A DNA stretch of 64,000 nt from Cylindrotheca closterium (Eukaryota > Bacillariophyta > Bacillariophyceae > Bacillariales > Bacillariaceae), in contig CAKOGP040001814.1 of NCBI GenBank assembly GCA_933822405.4, positions 1 to 64,000 on the forward strand, written 5' to 3'. Shown here in pieces: positions 1 to 10,647 of the stretch. The notes under the pieces were generated by a model that did not search any database, was not told the DNA's origin, and saw only the letters and a list, made by a program, of their open reading frames with translations. How positions within the stretch are numbered: position 1 is the stretch's first letter; every line of letters starts with the position of its first letter. Position numbers and translations under genes: made by a program.

Positions 1-407
1 ATTCTAACGGTAATTGCGGACGATTTTCATCATGTCTCACTTAACGAATGTTTTTAAGTATAGACAGGAGTATTGAAAACACCACCAAGACCATGAAGTG
101 TTAAACAATGATTGAATTCCATGACGATGGAAGATGTTGAATCACCAACCCCCCTGCAGAAAGGGTGATCAAGCCGGCCTGCCTCCAATCTCTAATCAGA
201 TTCACGACAAAATGCGGCATATCCCTGGTTTGGCATCGTACTGATGTTTTAGTGTTTAGTGTTTCTACCGAGGCGCTATTTCTGCTCCTTTACACGTCAT
301 TTTATTGGCTCATATATTCATAAATCGCATCTGTGTGTGACATCCCTGTTGAGTTTTGCAACAGACAAAAGGTGTAACCAATCGCGAAAAGGAAAGGAAC
401 GACGGGG
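1..407. other. 5' edge, non-coding
   Basis: No supported gene. The short reading frames here overlap the start of the phospholipase gene in other frames and lack family resemblance. It probably holds the promoter and 5' leader of the gene starting at 408. Confidence 0.5.
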
Positions 408-1367
408 ATGGCGACTTCGATTTCACGAAAATCTGCTCTACCACAATGGAGTCTTTGCTTCAGTGGTGCAGGGCACTTGATTGTCTACCACTTGGGGGTG
501 GCGAAAGAGTTAATATCACAAATCAACAGCAAGGGGGAATCACTGAAGACCAGTACCCTACCTCAAATTCACTCCGTGGCTGGATCGTCGTCTGGCGCAC
601 TGGCAGCTGCAGCGTTGGGGTACTTTCCTGATCGCATTGAGGAATATGCAGATCGATTCCTACAAGATCGTGGCCACGCGTTTCGGCATTTTCAGCAAAT
701 GTTGATAGACCAAGAAACAAAGCGAAATGTTCCAGGTTTGTCAAAATCAGAATTAACAACACAGCAGAACAGAATTCAGCCTCAATGGCTGGGGGTTGCC
801 ACGACGGAGTGCTCGACTGGCGCATTGCATATGTTCGAATTTGATACTTCACTTCCTTTCCACAAAGGAACTGACCACAGCTCATATGAACGACTTCTGT
901 CGGCTGTTCAGGCATCATGTGCCATTCCTCAAACATTTCATCCATGGGATTTATTTTCAAAATACCCATCGACTTATCCTGATGACGACGGTATAGAAAT
1001 TGATGGCTCCTACTTTGTCGATGGGGGTATTGCAGCTCCATGCCCTGTCTGGCACAAGAATGCAGAGCAACAGCAAACGGACGCCAACGTTATTCTGATT
1101 AGTCCCACATCTGGATCATCTTCATCAGCACCTCCAGTGCTAGGAAGTATTCGACCATCCGACTCGTCTTTCAAGTTTCCGCTAGTGGGAGACCTTTCCC
1201 CTCGCGGTGAGAATGGTGTATTTCGTATTCGACCGTCGGTACAGAATCTGAGAGGCTTTGTCGCTTCAGCGGGGGCGGTGCACCCACAAATCTTGCACGA
1301 CTTCTACCAACGAGGAATCGAAGATGCTAATGCTTTCTGGAACAATTGGGAGGAGGGACAAGGATAG
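408..1367 (+). CDS. Patatin-like phospholipase
   Basis: Single-exon gene of 319 residues starting at an ATG. The patatin fold is indicated by a glycine-rich oxyanion segment (SGAGHL, residues 19-24), a serine-nucleophile elbow GSSSG (59-63, Ser61) and the catalytic-dyad motif DGG (Asp205). In the family, Ser and Asp form a dyad that hydrolyses acyl esters of glycerolipids. The compact arrangement, with only about 140 residues between elbow and DGG, resembles PNPLA/adiponutrin-type acylhydrolases more than bacterial ExoU types. No signal peptide or membrane span is evident, so a cytosolic or lipid-droplet role is inferred; the substrate cannot be read from sequence. The gene converges on the PDZ-like gene with only about 23 bp between the stops. 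Confidence 0.85.
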   Translation: MATSISRKSALPQWSLCFSGAGHLIVYHLGVAKELISQINSKGESLKTSTLPQIHSVAGSSSGALAAAALGYFPDRIEEYADRFLQDRGHAFRHFQQMLIDQETKRNVPGLSKSELTTQQNRIQPQWLGVATTECSTGALHMFEFDTSLPFHKGTDHSSYERLLSAVQASCAIPQTFHPWDLFSKYPSTYPDDDGIEIDGSYFVDGGIAAPCPVWHKNAEQQQTDANVILISPTSGSSSSAPPVLGSIRPSDSSFKFPLVGDLSPRGENGVFRIRPSVQNLRGFVASAGAVHPQILHDFYQRGIEDANAFWNNWEEGQG

Positions 1368-1390
1368 TCTCAACTGAATCTTCTACTTTA

Positions 1391-2533
1391 CTATATGAAT
1401 TGTATTGTACTTCGTTCTCTCAGTAAGGCAAGGACTGGGGTGGTTTCGGGTGCGTTGGCATCCTTTGAATTCGTCTCTTGATAACTGGATTGTGTGGCTC
1501 GTTGTTTTTCGTCAGTAAGTGCACTGACTCCATCCTCGCTATCGCTCTCTGAGTCGGACAGTGCTTCGCTCCCGGATTCTTTGCCGTCTTCTTCCTGATT
1601 ACAAGCTTCTAGACTTTCTAGACTGTCTTCATCGTCATCAAATGGAGCAATGACTTTTGGGGGATCGATGACAGCGGCAATTAACTTCAAGTCTCCTTCT
1701 GCTTGTTTCATCATGTCCACAGTTACTTCTAAGTCGGATGGACATGAAAGACCATTGATACTTAGAATTTGCATGCCATCCACTGCTAAATCTGTTGACC
1801 ACTTAAAGCGGCTTCCAATTTGATGATCCGAAATATAAACGCCTTGTTTGGTCGTGGAGTTCTTGATGGACATGCCCATCGGAGTATCCTTGTGGTTTTT
1901 GTATATGTATCCACCAACCAATCTGTACGGTGGTGGTGGAGCGTTTTGGTCTAGCTTGATCACTTGAGAGGCGTCATCCTCTGCATGTGACTCCTCAATG
2001 ACGCCTGACGCAGCCTTGGAAGAGAAACAGAGAGTGTCAATAAAGGAAGGCTCGTAGTCATTTTCCTCACTGGTCTTCGTGGCTGTCCTATTCGCTACTT
2101 TTCTCAGCTGAATTGGTTCTTGGTCACTTTCTTCTTCGTCCGGTTCCTCTCGGCAGTCGGTCGCAAGACCATATCTCCTAATGTCAACATCTTGCCGTTG
2201 AGTTTCAGATTCTTTCCGGACTTCGTGCGATGCCTCGGCTTCCCCTGCCATGGCTTCTCTTTCTTCTTCGAAAACTAAAGTGCTTCGCTCTGCGGCTAGG
2301 GCTACCATTTCTACATTGAATAGTGTGGCGCCACATTCTTCGTCTGTTTGAGCTTGTTGCCCAGACAATGATTGCTCCGTCTCTTGTTGTTCTCGTGGCA
2401 ATTGTTCTGCTTCCTTCTTTTGCTGTGATCGTCGTCGTTTTGTTGCAGCAGCAAAAGGAGAGGAGTACTTGAAAGTGTCAATAGATGGTAAAGTCAAATA
2501 TCTTGAGGGAGATAAAAATTTGGAAAGTCTCAT
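1391..2533 (-). CDS. Acidic PDZ-like domain protein
   Basis: 380 residues from an ATG at 2533. The N-terminal half is low-complexity and charged, rich in Glu, Gln and Ser. Residues about 203-290 look like a PDZ domain: a ligand-loop-like PMGMSI segment, a strand reading GVYISD, then a DGMQILSING turn typical of the PDZ core, and a closing helix and strand. The C-terminal 80 residues are acidic (DDDEDS, SDSESDSED). PDZ domains bind C-terminal peptides and act as scaffolds; partners are unknown. The classic GLGF loop is replaced by PMGM, so the call rests on overall pattern. The 3' end lies next to the convergent phospholipase gene. Confidence 0.6.
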   Translation of the reverse strand: MRLSKFLSPSRYLTLPSIDTFKYSSPFAAATKRRRSQQKKEAEQLPREQQETEQSLSGQQAQTDEECGATLFNVEMVALAAERSTLVFEEEREAMAGEAEASHEVRKESETQRQDVDIRRYGLATDCREEPDEEESDQEPIQLRKVANRTATKTSEENDYEPSFIDTLCFSSKAASGVIEESHAEDDASQVIKLDQNAPPPPYRLVGGYIYKNHKDTPMGMSIKNSTTKQGVYISDHQIGSRFKWSTDLAVDGMQILSINGLSCPSDLEVTVDMMKQAEGDLKLIAAVIDPPKVIAPFDDDEDSLESLEACNQEEDGKESGSEALSDSESDSEDGVSALTDEKQRATQSSYQETNSKDANAPETTPVLALLRERSTIQFI

Positions 2534-3120
2534 GGTTCTTGATTTGGTTTGCTGTTGCTGTTGCTCTTGTTGTTGGTCTTGTTGGCGATATTGCGATGCT
2601 TTGACGGGTTGGTGTTGGATGCAGATTTGGAGTTTCCTATGATTTTGCCGTTGAACGCATGTCCAACTGATCGCTTGGATGCGTTTCAGAATCCGATCGA
2701 GTAGCTACCGTCCGTCAGTCGACACAAACACGCCACCCCAGTATATGACTGACTAACTCGACTTGCAGGAAGTGCACACAACAAACAGGAAGTGCACACA
2801 ACGAAGGTGCTATAATAACTGCAATCTACTAATCTCCTATGCTGCTTTGGGTGCACGAACATACGACTTTTACCTTTGTACAAACGTTGGCTCTTACTCT
2901 ATCGCGCCATCTACAGCAGTGTTCCTTCTTACCATCCTTCATCTTCTTCCAGAAGACAATCATTGAACTCTGGTGCTGACAGTCTAGAGAAACAAATGTC
3001 ACTTTTGGACCAATGATCTTCTCATCCGCTTCACCAGCAAATTAAGATCGCCAAACCTTGCCTAATATCTTTTCCTACTAAAGTACCTCACCCCACAGTG
3101 GTGGTCGAGGATGTGACTTC
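2534..3120. other. Intergenic region
   Basis: No gene seen. It contains a 20-bp tandem duplication (see separate entry) and otherwise unremarkable AT-moderate sequence between the PDZ-like gene's start and the stop of the next minus-strand gene. Confidence 0.5.
2766..2805. repeat. 20-bp tandem duplication
   Basis: Two adjacent copies of a 20-bp unit beginning CAGGAAGTGCACACAAC, differing at one position near the end (AAA versus GAA). It lies about 230 bp upstream of the PDZ-like gene's start. It may be a slippage duplication; a regulatory role is not shown. Confidence 0.85.
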
Positions 3121-4138
3121 CTATGACGAATACCATTGCACTGCTCGTTTGGAAATATCTTCTCGGAACTGGTCCAATGCATGACCCAACAATTTTCCAA
3201 GTTTTTTTTCTTGCAACAAGTCTTCCTTGATACCATCAAGCTTTCCTATTTCCAAAAAGTACTCGCAGCCTTCCAACTGAATATCTTCGTCCATTGGAAA
3301 TTGGGCCATGGCCGTTTGGACCAAACCCCGACAATCTTCACCCGCCACCAATGGTCTCGTCACAACTTGTCCCGCCAAACTCAATAAGACCTCAATAGCA
3401 TCTGAACTGACCATTTGCGACTTTGGGTATTGTTGAACAACTTGCTCAATGGTGGTAATGGCGCCGATGGAGGCAATGGTAAGCCCACTGGAAGGATCGG
3501 ATACGACTAGAGTCGCCAAACCTCCCATGGCCAAAAGGGAACATTCTTCCGACTTTTTGTACCACTTTTCGAGGGCCACCAACATACTCACTGTACCACC
3601 AGCCTCGAGCACGGCAAGAACATATGGAGAAACCGACACGGCCGACGAGTTGCTGCTGGTATTCCTAAATTCTTCCAACGAACCAGAAAACATGCGCATC
3701 GCCTTTCGTGCTTCCTCCACAGTGACTGCATTGAGTATACTAGAAAGGAGCATTCGTGCTCGTTTCATGTCATGTTTTGTAAACGCAGGCTTGGGTGGAT
3801 CTTTGGGGGCCTCTTCTCGTTGTTCCTCCTCCTTTTTGTTCTTGTTCTTGGTGGTGGTGGTGGTGGTGGTGGATACATGCAAGTGCTCGTTCCGCGTCTT
3901 GCTTTATTTTCTTTTGCAATTTGGAAACTTCAATGGCAACTTTGCCGCCAAACTTGGTAGTCATTTCTGGTGGAAGCTCTTCATCGTAGGTATACGTGCT
4001 TCCGTAGACGACCACAACTCCATCGGCATCTTGTTCATCATCGTTGGCTTGTTCTTGGCGACGAGGAGGATGAGGATTGGAACGAATTTGAGATTGGTCG
4101 TCGTCGTGTGGTTCTCGTTCTTGAAACAGAAAGGACAT
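3121..4138 (-). CDS. Helical-repeat (ARM-like) protein, frame break
   Basis: Two reading frames appear to form one gene. The upstream part (ATG at 4138, running in frame to 3770) is hydrophilic and ends in a run of seven His. The downstream part, about 3880 to 3121, is a string of amphipathic helices with armadillo-like character, such as segments around VLAVLEAGGTVSMLVALEKW and LLAMGGLATLVVS. The frames overlap across a CAC/ACC triplet tract at 3849-3873. The shift is +1, so triplet slippage alone cannot explain it; a short intron, a real frameshift or a base error are all possible. The downstream frame has no ATG before its conserved part, which supports fusion. Family function unknown; protein-protein scaffolding is the usual role of such folds. 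Confidence 0.55.
3849..3873. repeat. (GTG/CAC)n coding microsatellite
   Basis: A run of GTG triplets (CAC on the coding strand) at the junction of the two frames of the helical-repeat gene. It encodes poly-His in one frame and poly-Thr in the next. Confidence 0.9.
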
Positions 4139-4740
4139 TGTCAACGATTTGGATGTGACTATGAAGAGCTGCTGTGTTAGTTGTATTGATGGTGTTTCGT
4201 TCGTTTAGTAACACACAAAAAGGGAGATGATGACGATCTAGCGAACGCTTTTTGCGATGTCAGATTTTGTCTCGAACAATCGCCGTAATAACGGCTCTTC
4301 AGTTGAAAGGTATTTTGTGGGATTGGTGCGAAGGACAGTCGCATCGAACAGAATGAATCAATCAATCGCCAAACGTTTGGAGGGAGTTCTTCCCCGTTTT
4401 TAGTGGGAATCTCAAATTTATTTTCACCCCCAAAATCAAAGTCTAACGAGATCATGCCAGCCGTCAATATTCGATAATATCAAGCTGAACGCAGCAAAGC
4501 ATTGGCACTGTTGAACGACACAAGATCGTCATTCAAGAAGGAGAAGATACGCTTTCTACAAACACTCGTCTTCTTGATTCCCTCTTCAGCGTTGATTCAA
4601 CCCATTTCAAGACTAGACTCGACTTCAAATCATCATCCATAGTTGATTGAAAGCCACACAGCATTGTTGATTGAATCGATCGTACTGGCAAACAATACAC
4701 GTGCATCACAGTATATCATACACAACAACAACATTTGGTC
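4139..4740. other. Divergent intergenic region
   Basis: About 600 bp between two divergent genes. The open frames here lack ATG starts or family resemblance. Probably a shared promoter region; no defined element recognised. Confidence 0.45.
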
Positions 4741-7700
4741 ATGTCGACTGCATCCATTTCCATGACGCATGTCTCCTTGCAACGCTTTCCTTTCCTTATC
4801 ATCACTATCATCATCATGGCACTTCACTGTGCCAATGCTTTCGATATGGACGACTTGATTGAAACTCCTCAGAGTGCGGAATGCTTGGAACACGCTCTCT
4901 ATTTGGTGAAGTTTGTCAAGCGTGAGGGTGGAACCTTTAATGATGAAGTTCAAGAACTCAAACTGACCCCGGATTATGGAATTGGCCCCCAAACTGCCTC
5001 GTCAGGTGCCAAGATTGGGGTTTACGCCAAGGAAACGATTGAGGAAGGAACGGTTCTGAGCCGAGTGCCTTGGAAAATCGTCATTGACGATCAAGATATT
5101 CCAAGTTATGCGGAAGATAAAGAGGAGGAACGAGCCGGACTACTGGAACATGCCAAACTAGACCCTGAAGTGATTGCCGCCAATGAAGCCTACGTGGCCA
5201 GTTTGCCCAACATGGCATGTCCCACCTTTCGCAACCTCTTGCGAGAAGTTCTCATGGACGGTGCCTCCAAGGTGGCTCCCTACTTTCATTATCTCTACAG
5301 CGCCCGTCGTACTCTTCCCGCTCACTATGGCAAACATTCCAAGAAAATGTTGGAACAACTCTTGATGAAACAAACCGACGAAGAGTTGCCTCTGTTGGAC
5401 AGTCTCGAAAGTTTGTTTCTAAACAAGAAACACTTTGATTTGTGCGACAAGTTGCCCTCTCACAAACACACTGGTGCCTTCATTGAACGCGAAGCAGTGG
5501 CCCGATTGGTGGCTCAGTTTGCGGCTCATGGCGGCCTCATGATTCCGACTTTGGATTTTTACGGCCATCGCAATGGCAAGTACCTCAACACCAATGTCAC
5601 TGTCAAAAAGGGGGAATATGTCGAAATTGTGGCCAGTCGCAAGATTGAAGTGGGAGAGGGAATCTACACGAGCTACTCGGATTGTGAGGGTTGTGATCCA
5701 CAACACAAGCATTACGATATGCCAGGTAAGTTTTCTGTTTGTATGTATGTTTCACCGTTTCGGAAAGCATTCATGGCGATGTCTTGGGACAATGATACCA
5801 ACCCAATATTTCGTTTCTTCCATTCTACTCTATTCTATGTTGGCAGACCTTTTCCGGGATCATGGTTACTTGGAACGATACCCACAACGCTGGGCGATTC
5901 CCGGAGAATGTGTGTACATTGAATACAATGGCAATGTTACCTCTGGAGAAGTGACTCCACCGAAATTTTTGTACGACTATCAGACGGACATTGTGGAACG
6001 GGAGGGCGGAAAGTTGTATTGGCGCTTTTCCGAGCCAGAACAAATCATTGTCATTGATAAGAATGAAACGGATGGATCTTTTATCTTGACGTGGGATCAA
6101 TTTTCAGCGGATCCAGAAGATCCGACAGACATTGTAGAAGCTTGGCCTGCCTACCGTGAAGAGTTGAGACGTATTCAACGTCTAAAGAAATTGGACTGGC
6201 TCTTGTACGATCAAGAAACCCTTGCCGAGGTTCATTCTCATGAATGGGATAACATTCACTCCCTTCATCAAGCTTATGTGGATGTCCTCGAACAGGCAAT
6301 ACTCTACATTGAAAAATTTCAAGCAGGAAAGTCAAAGATGGTTGGCCACTATGATGACTTTGTCCATGAAGGAGATGGGACTACTTACAATGAACTGGAC
6401 TGCCAGAGCTCCGAATTGATTGATTTCCTCACCTACGAACCATACGAAAAGAAGCAATCCAACTACCAATTGATGGACTGGACCAAACGGGAAGCCGACA
6501 ATGATACCTGCCTTCATTTGGACGATATGCTTCAAATCTGTTCAAGTTATCGACCACATTATCACGAATTCTTTATCCATTTTCCAGCACAGTATGTGGA
6601 AAAAGTAAAGCGAGTCATTTATCTTGGAAGTGGAGATGCCATGCTCTTGCATGAAATTCTAAAGTATCCAGACCTTGAAAAGGTGGTCGGTCTTGAGTTG
6701 GATCAAGACATTACCAGAACGAGCTTCCGCTACTTCAAGACTCAGCCTCACTACGATGATCCAAGAGTTGAATGGTGGTACGGAGATGCTACCAAGACCC
6801 TGCCTCTACTTCCAAAGTCATACTGGGGCTCCTTCGATTTGGTGTTGGTGGACCTTTCCGAAACGGTTGTTTCCATGGACGTCACCGGACAACACGATAT
6901 TTTGGATGTTTTGGAGAATCTTTTGAAACCAGAGGGAGTCTTGTTGGAAAACGAATTGTACATTGACAAATTCACAAACCACTTTGATCACACGATTCAC
7001 ATCTTTTATGGATCACCAAAGGTCTGCACCCAAGTTTTGACATTGGCAAGTAACAAGGTCGATTTCTTGCACCAGCCTCTTACGGATCACGGCATTGACA
7101 ACTACTTGGTCCATACGCCAAAAGAAGAGCAGGACAAGTACACTTACATTCATGACTACCTAAAATCATACGCCAGCAAGGAGCAATGTAACGCAAAGAA
7201 AGATTTGGGTGTCGTACAAGGAAAACCTGCCGGAGTTTTGGAGGTTGTGAATTACGAAGGAATTCAGAATATGCCAGGAGACAAGTTGGAGAAGAAGCTA
7301 TTTGCTGTCGCCAAGAAGCTTGGATTCACAACTCATTCTGTCGCTACTCCTACACTTGGAGGATATGCATTTGTCTCTATGAACGAAGGGTATATCTTTA
7401 TCAGATGTTGGCAAGAAAAGAACTATTGTGCCGCCGACTTTAATTTGTGGGGAGCCTTTTCCAAGCGAAATGCCCTTCGCAGGGCCTTCCGTCAAGTTTT
7501 CAAGGCCACGACAGTCTCGGACTATCGCGTCGTGGTTCAAGGAATGTATGGATCCAAGACTTTGAAGAAGGACCAAGAAGAAATTGGTATTCGATTCTCG
7601 CAAAATAGATTCTGCGGCGTGAAGGATGTCAAGGCCGGTGCCAAGATTACGGAGAAGACAGTTAAGACTCTGGCAGTTGAAACCGCAAACGTTTTGGACG

Positions 7701-8830
7701 AAGCCAACAAGTACGCAGTCGTTATTTGTGGTGAAATTGCAGGAGAGAAATGTGTCATTTCAGAAGCCATGGCGAACAATAAGGACTACCGCGATGTCTT
7801 GACAATTTACACTTGCCCCGAGATTGCTAAGATGAATCTCACCGAAGATGCATCCAAAGTTGAAGACATGTATGATTGCGAACTTCAAGTGTTGGATCAA
7901 CTCTTCGAATTGCCACCCATCGATTTGGTCCTTATTGATGACTCGGTTCCATTTAGTATGATGCAGGTCTTTGCCAGTATTTTGGGTATGCCCGAGAAAC
8001 GCACCGCCTTGTTCAAGCCAAAGCACTTGATTGCTTTGCCTTTTACCCATACTAGCAACTACAAGGCACGATTCTTGGCGGAACGATATCGTCTGGAGCA
8101 AAAGAATCTTATTTCTGGTACCACTTTCATTGTCGAAGGAGATGAAGACAAACTTGGTTGGGTTGTTGCATTCGTTGGCGATGATTATTCCATGTTCAAG
8201 CTCGAACAGATGGAAGGCAGACTGAAGGAGGCACTTCCCAACTTGGATGTTGAGATTCGAACTAGCATTGGTGGAAAGAAGCATACTGAGAAGGATTTGG
8301 AGTACGAGAGTTGGACGTTTGAACCGGAAAAGTATGATTCAAGTCCAAACGAAATTCAAAATACCGAACAAGAATCGTTGGGTCGCCAATCCATTGTGCA
8401 ATTGAACTGGAGCGACGAAAACGCTGGCATCTACACGTCTCTAGCCCTTTTGCAAAATACATTGCAGGCAATGAAGTTTACTCCACAGCGATTTAGCACG
8501 TTCAAGGATGTAGGTGACGGAGGTGGTGCCTTTTCTACATTTACGGAAGGAAGTGCCGTTTTAGTCTACGATGGAAAAGAAGGATTGGTATTGAATCTAT
8601 TCTTGTTTGATGATGCCAAGGCGGTCGCGGACAAGTTTATCGATACCTTCAAAGCCAAGTCCAATGGAACATTAGAGGGGTGGTTGCGGGATGACCAGCC
8701 ACGTGGAGTTGGAAGAGTGGTAAACTTTTCGGACGAAATCAAGGCCAGCAAGACTGGTGGAACCAAAGTTGCTCCCGGATCTGAGGCTAGGTCCGCAGAG
8801 GACACTGCCTACCAAACAGAGGAACTGTAA
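4741..8830 (+). CDS. Secreted SET / spermidine-synthase / SpeD-like fusion
   Basis: Two exons, 4741-5725 and 5847-8830; the 121-bp intron (GTAAGT...GCAG) restores frame exactly and gives 1322 residues. An N-terminal hydrophobic stretch ending CANA-FDMDD looks like a signal peptide. Residues about 75-350 resemble a SET domain of the SETD3/Rubisco-LSMT type, with GVYAKETIEEG near the start and a GIYTSYSDCEGC segment near the end; the usual NH motif reads GH. Residues about 580-690 resemble spermidine synthase: VIYLGSGDAML (nucleotide loop), VVGLELD, WYGDATKTL and DLVLVDLSET at the position of the aminopropyltransferase acidic loop. Residues about 816-875 resemble bacterial SpeD AdoMet decarboxylase (GYIFIRCW, YCAADFNLWG) but lack the Glu-Ser-His processing site. 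A second, weaker copy lies at about 1199-1266. Catalysis is uncertain for every domain. Confidence 0.8.
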
Positions 8831-8935
8831 TCCTCATCTGGGATGCGTACTCTAGTTTGTTCCAAACATAATAGCTAAGCTGTTTTGAATTATTTACACC
8901 CAAACAAAATGTTATCATTCTTTTTAAGAGTTTGG

Positions 8936-9946
8936 CTAACGCCAATTGTTTCCAAGCAATTCTTTGGCAACCGCATCAATCACTTGATCACATGTCCCAT
9001 GAATGATCAAGTCTGCCTGAGAATCATATCCAGTTGGTTGCAAGTTCACGATACAGGTATTTACGTCTCGCTTGGAGGATTGCCGGGTAGTTGTTGTTGT
9101 GTGTTTGTTGCTAAATGGCAGACCCGCTGCAGGCTCCACCTTCAAGGAGGATCCCACCACAATGATCAAATCCGATTCGGCAAATTTGTTCATGGCTTTG
9201 GTCAAGGATGGCTCGGGCAAGTCTTCTTCGAAATGAATAATCGAATCCCTTAAGATACCCCCACAATCCTCACAGTGACGCCCCGTCTCGTGTTCCAAGG
9301 AATCGTCCTTGGGGACTTCAAAGTCCCGATGAAAGACCTTGTGGCAGTCATCACACGTCTCAACAAAAATATTCCCATGCAATTCACTCAATTTGTGCTC
9401 GGGAAATCCCGACCGACTGGACAAGTCATCGTAATTTTGTGTGGCCACGTAATGAATGAACCCAGCCTTCTCCAAGGCCACCAATCCTTCATGCGCCAAG
9501 GTGGGTTGCAAACCGTCGCTGACCTTGGCGTCTGCCTTTGTGTTTTTGTGTGCGTTTTTGGTCCACAATCCATGTTGGCCCCGAAAGGTGGGCAAAATGG
9601 GGGCACTGATGCCCGCACCAAGGAGAATGGAGGTGCGTTTGGCAGTTTGAACCAATTGGGCCAACGAATAGCACTTTGGGGCAAGAATGGCAGGCGGGTC
9701 AAAGATTTCTGGCTCTTCGTCCTCTTGATCTTCCCACTCTTCCAAGGCGATTGTCCCTTTCAAGTGTTTGGCCGCCACCCATTGCGGTTCTTCATTGCCG
9801 TCCGCCCAAGCACAGAGATATTCATGTTGTTGCTTTGTCTTCTGTTTGCCATTGCCACCACGCTCATCCAAAATACATTCAATTTCCGCTTCTTCCATCG
9901 TGTATGTGTAGTTGCATGCTTTGCGTTTCTTGTTGCTTTTGGCCAT
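8936..9946 (-). CDS. Chromo-like domain plus SIRT6-type sirtuin
   Basis: 336 residues, single exon, ATG at 9946. Residues about 20-70 have chromo-like character (EIECILDER... EYLCAWADG... PQWVAAKHL). Residues about 100-300 are a sirtuin NAD-dependent deacylase: GAGIS (110-114), TFRGQHGLWT (120-129), TQNYDD (169-174), catalytic His190 in SELHGN, zinc ligands Cys198/201 and Cys225/228, and IIVVGSSLKVEP. The RSGFPEHKLSELHGN segment resembles SIRT6/SIRT7 (class IV), which act on chromatin. The basic N-terminus (KSNKKRKA) could be a nuclear signal. Oddity: the usual NxDGLH motif reads NYDDLS, changing residues that line the NAD/acyl pocket, so activity may differ. Confidence 0.85.
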   Translation of the reverse strand: MAKSNKKRKACNYTYTMEEAEIECILDERGGNGKQKTKQQHEYLCAWADGNEEPQWVAAKHLKGTIALEEWEDQEDEEPEIFDPPAILAPKCYSLAQLVQTAKRTSILLGAGISAPILPTFRGQHGLWTKNAHKNTKADAKVSDGLQPTLAHEGLVALEKAGFIHYVATQNYDDLSSRSGFPEHKLSELHGNIFVETCDDCHKVFHRDFEVPKDDSLEHETGRHCEDCGGILRDSIIHFEEDLPEPSLTKAMNKFAESDLIIVVGSSLKVEPAAGLPFSNKHTTTTTRQSSKRDVNTCIVNLQPTGYDSQADLIIHGTCDQVIDAVAKELLGNNWR

Positions 9947-10647
9947 TTTCTAGAATATGCTGATCAGCACTCACTACTCACTACCTGTTCATCAGCATCA
10001 ATCCTCGGTTGGTTGTCGTTTGTTTGTTTGATCGTTCGTTCGTTCGTTCTAGACGTGCCGCAACAGCATGCCCGCACGTTTCGCATGAGTTTTCATTCCG
10101 AACTGAAAAAAAGTGATAGCATTAGATTGCCCTGATGATGTGTTTGATGTTATTGCTTGAGACGTGACATCTTACAATACGGGCGGAAGAATAAAAGCAA
10201 GAAGTGCATGTTTGAAATCGGACTGACTAGAATGACGTTGCAAGCAAGAGTAGACTCATTCGATCGAATTCTCGATGGGGGAGTAAAAAATGTCAAAATG
10301 ACCGGAATTAGAATTCCTGGAGAATCAATAAGTAAAGGTGTCGCGTCCAAATCAACTTCCCAAAGTCGAATTGCCGAACTTCGGAAGTTTGCATCATTTT
10401 TGGAGAAGTTTGTCGCTTTCGGGTTGATTGGGGTAATTCGGCTTTCATAATGATCCAATCAGATTGAAAGATACCAATTCGCATCCGATTCGAAGTTCTG
10501 TTTTCGAATTCTCACAGATTATCTGGAAAAGGTCCAAGAACGAAAACCTTTCGATAGGAAGAAGAAGAAGAAGAAGTACACCTCAGTTTCACTTTTAAAA
10601 GACTCTTTGGAATACGAAAGCACTCTATATCCATTCAAACTCTCATT
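9947..10647. other. Divergent intergenic region with short repeats
   Basis: Divergent promoter region between the sirtuin and permease genes. It contains a CGTT tetranucleotide run (10033-10049) and a GAA-rich run just before the permease (10559-10575). The short open frames here show no resemblance to known families. Confidence 0.5.
10033..10049. repeat. (CGTT)n microsatellite
   Basis: About four copies of CGTT in the shared upstream region of the sirtuin and permease genes. No function inferred. Confidence 0.9.

Noticed and set aside
4177..4467. 96-codon minus-strand frame
   Set aside because: No convincing ATG context or resemblance; lies in a divergent promoter region.
9275..10135. 286-codon plus-strand open frame
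   Set aside because: Antisense to the sirtuin gene, which has clear motifs; the frame itself resembles nothing.
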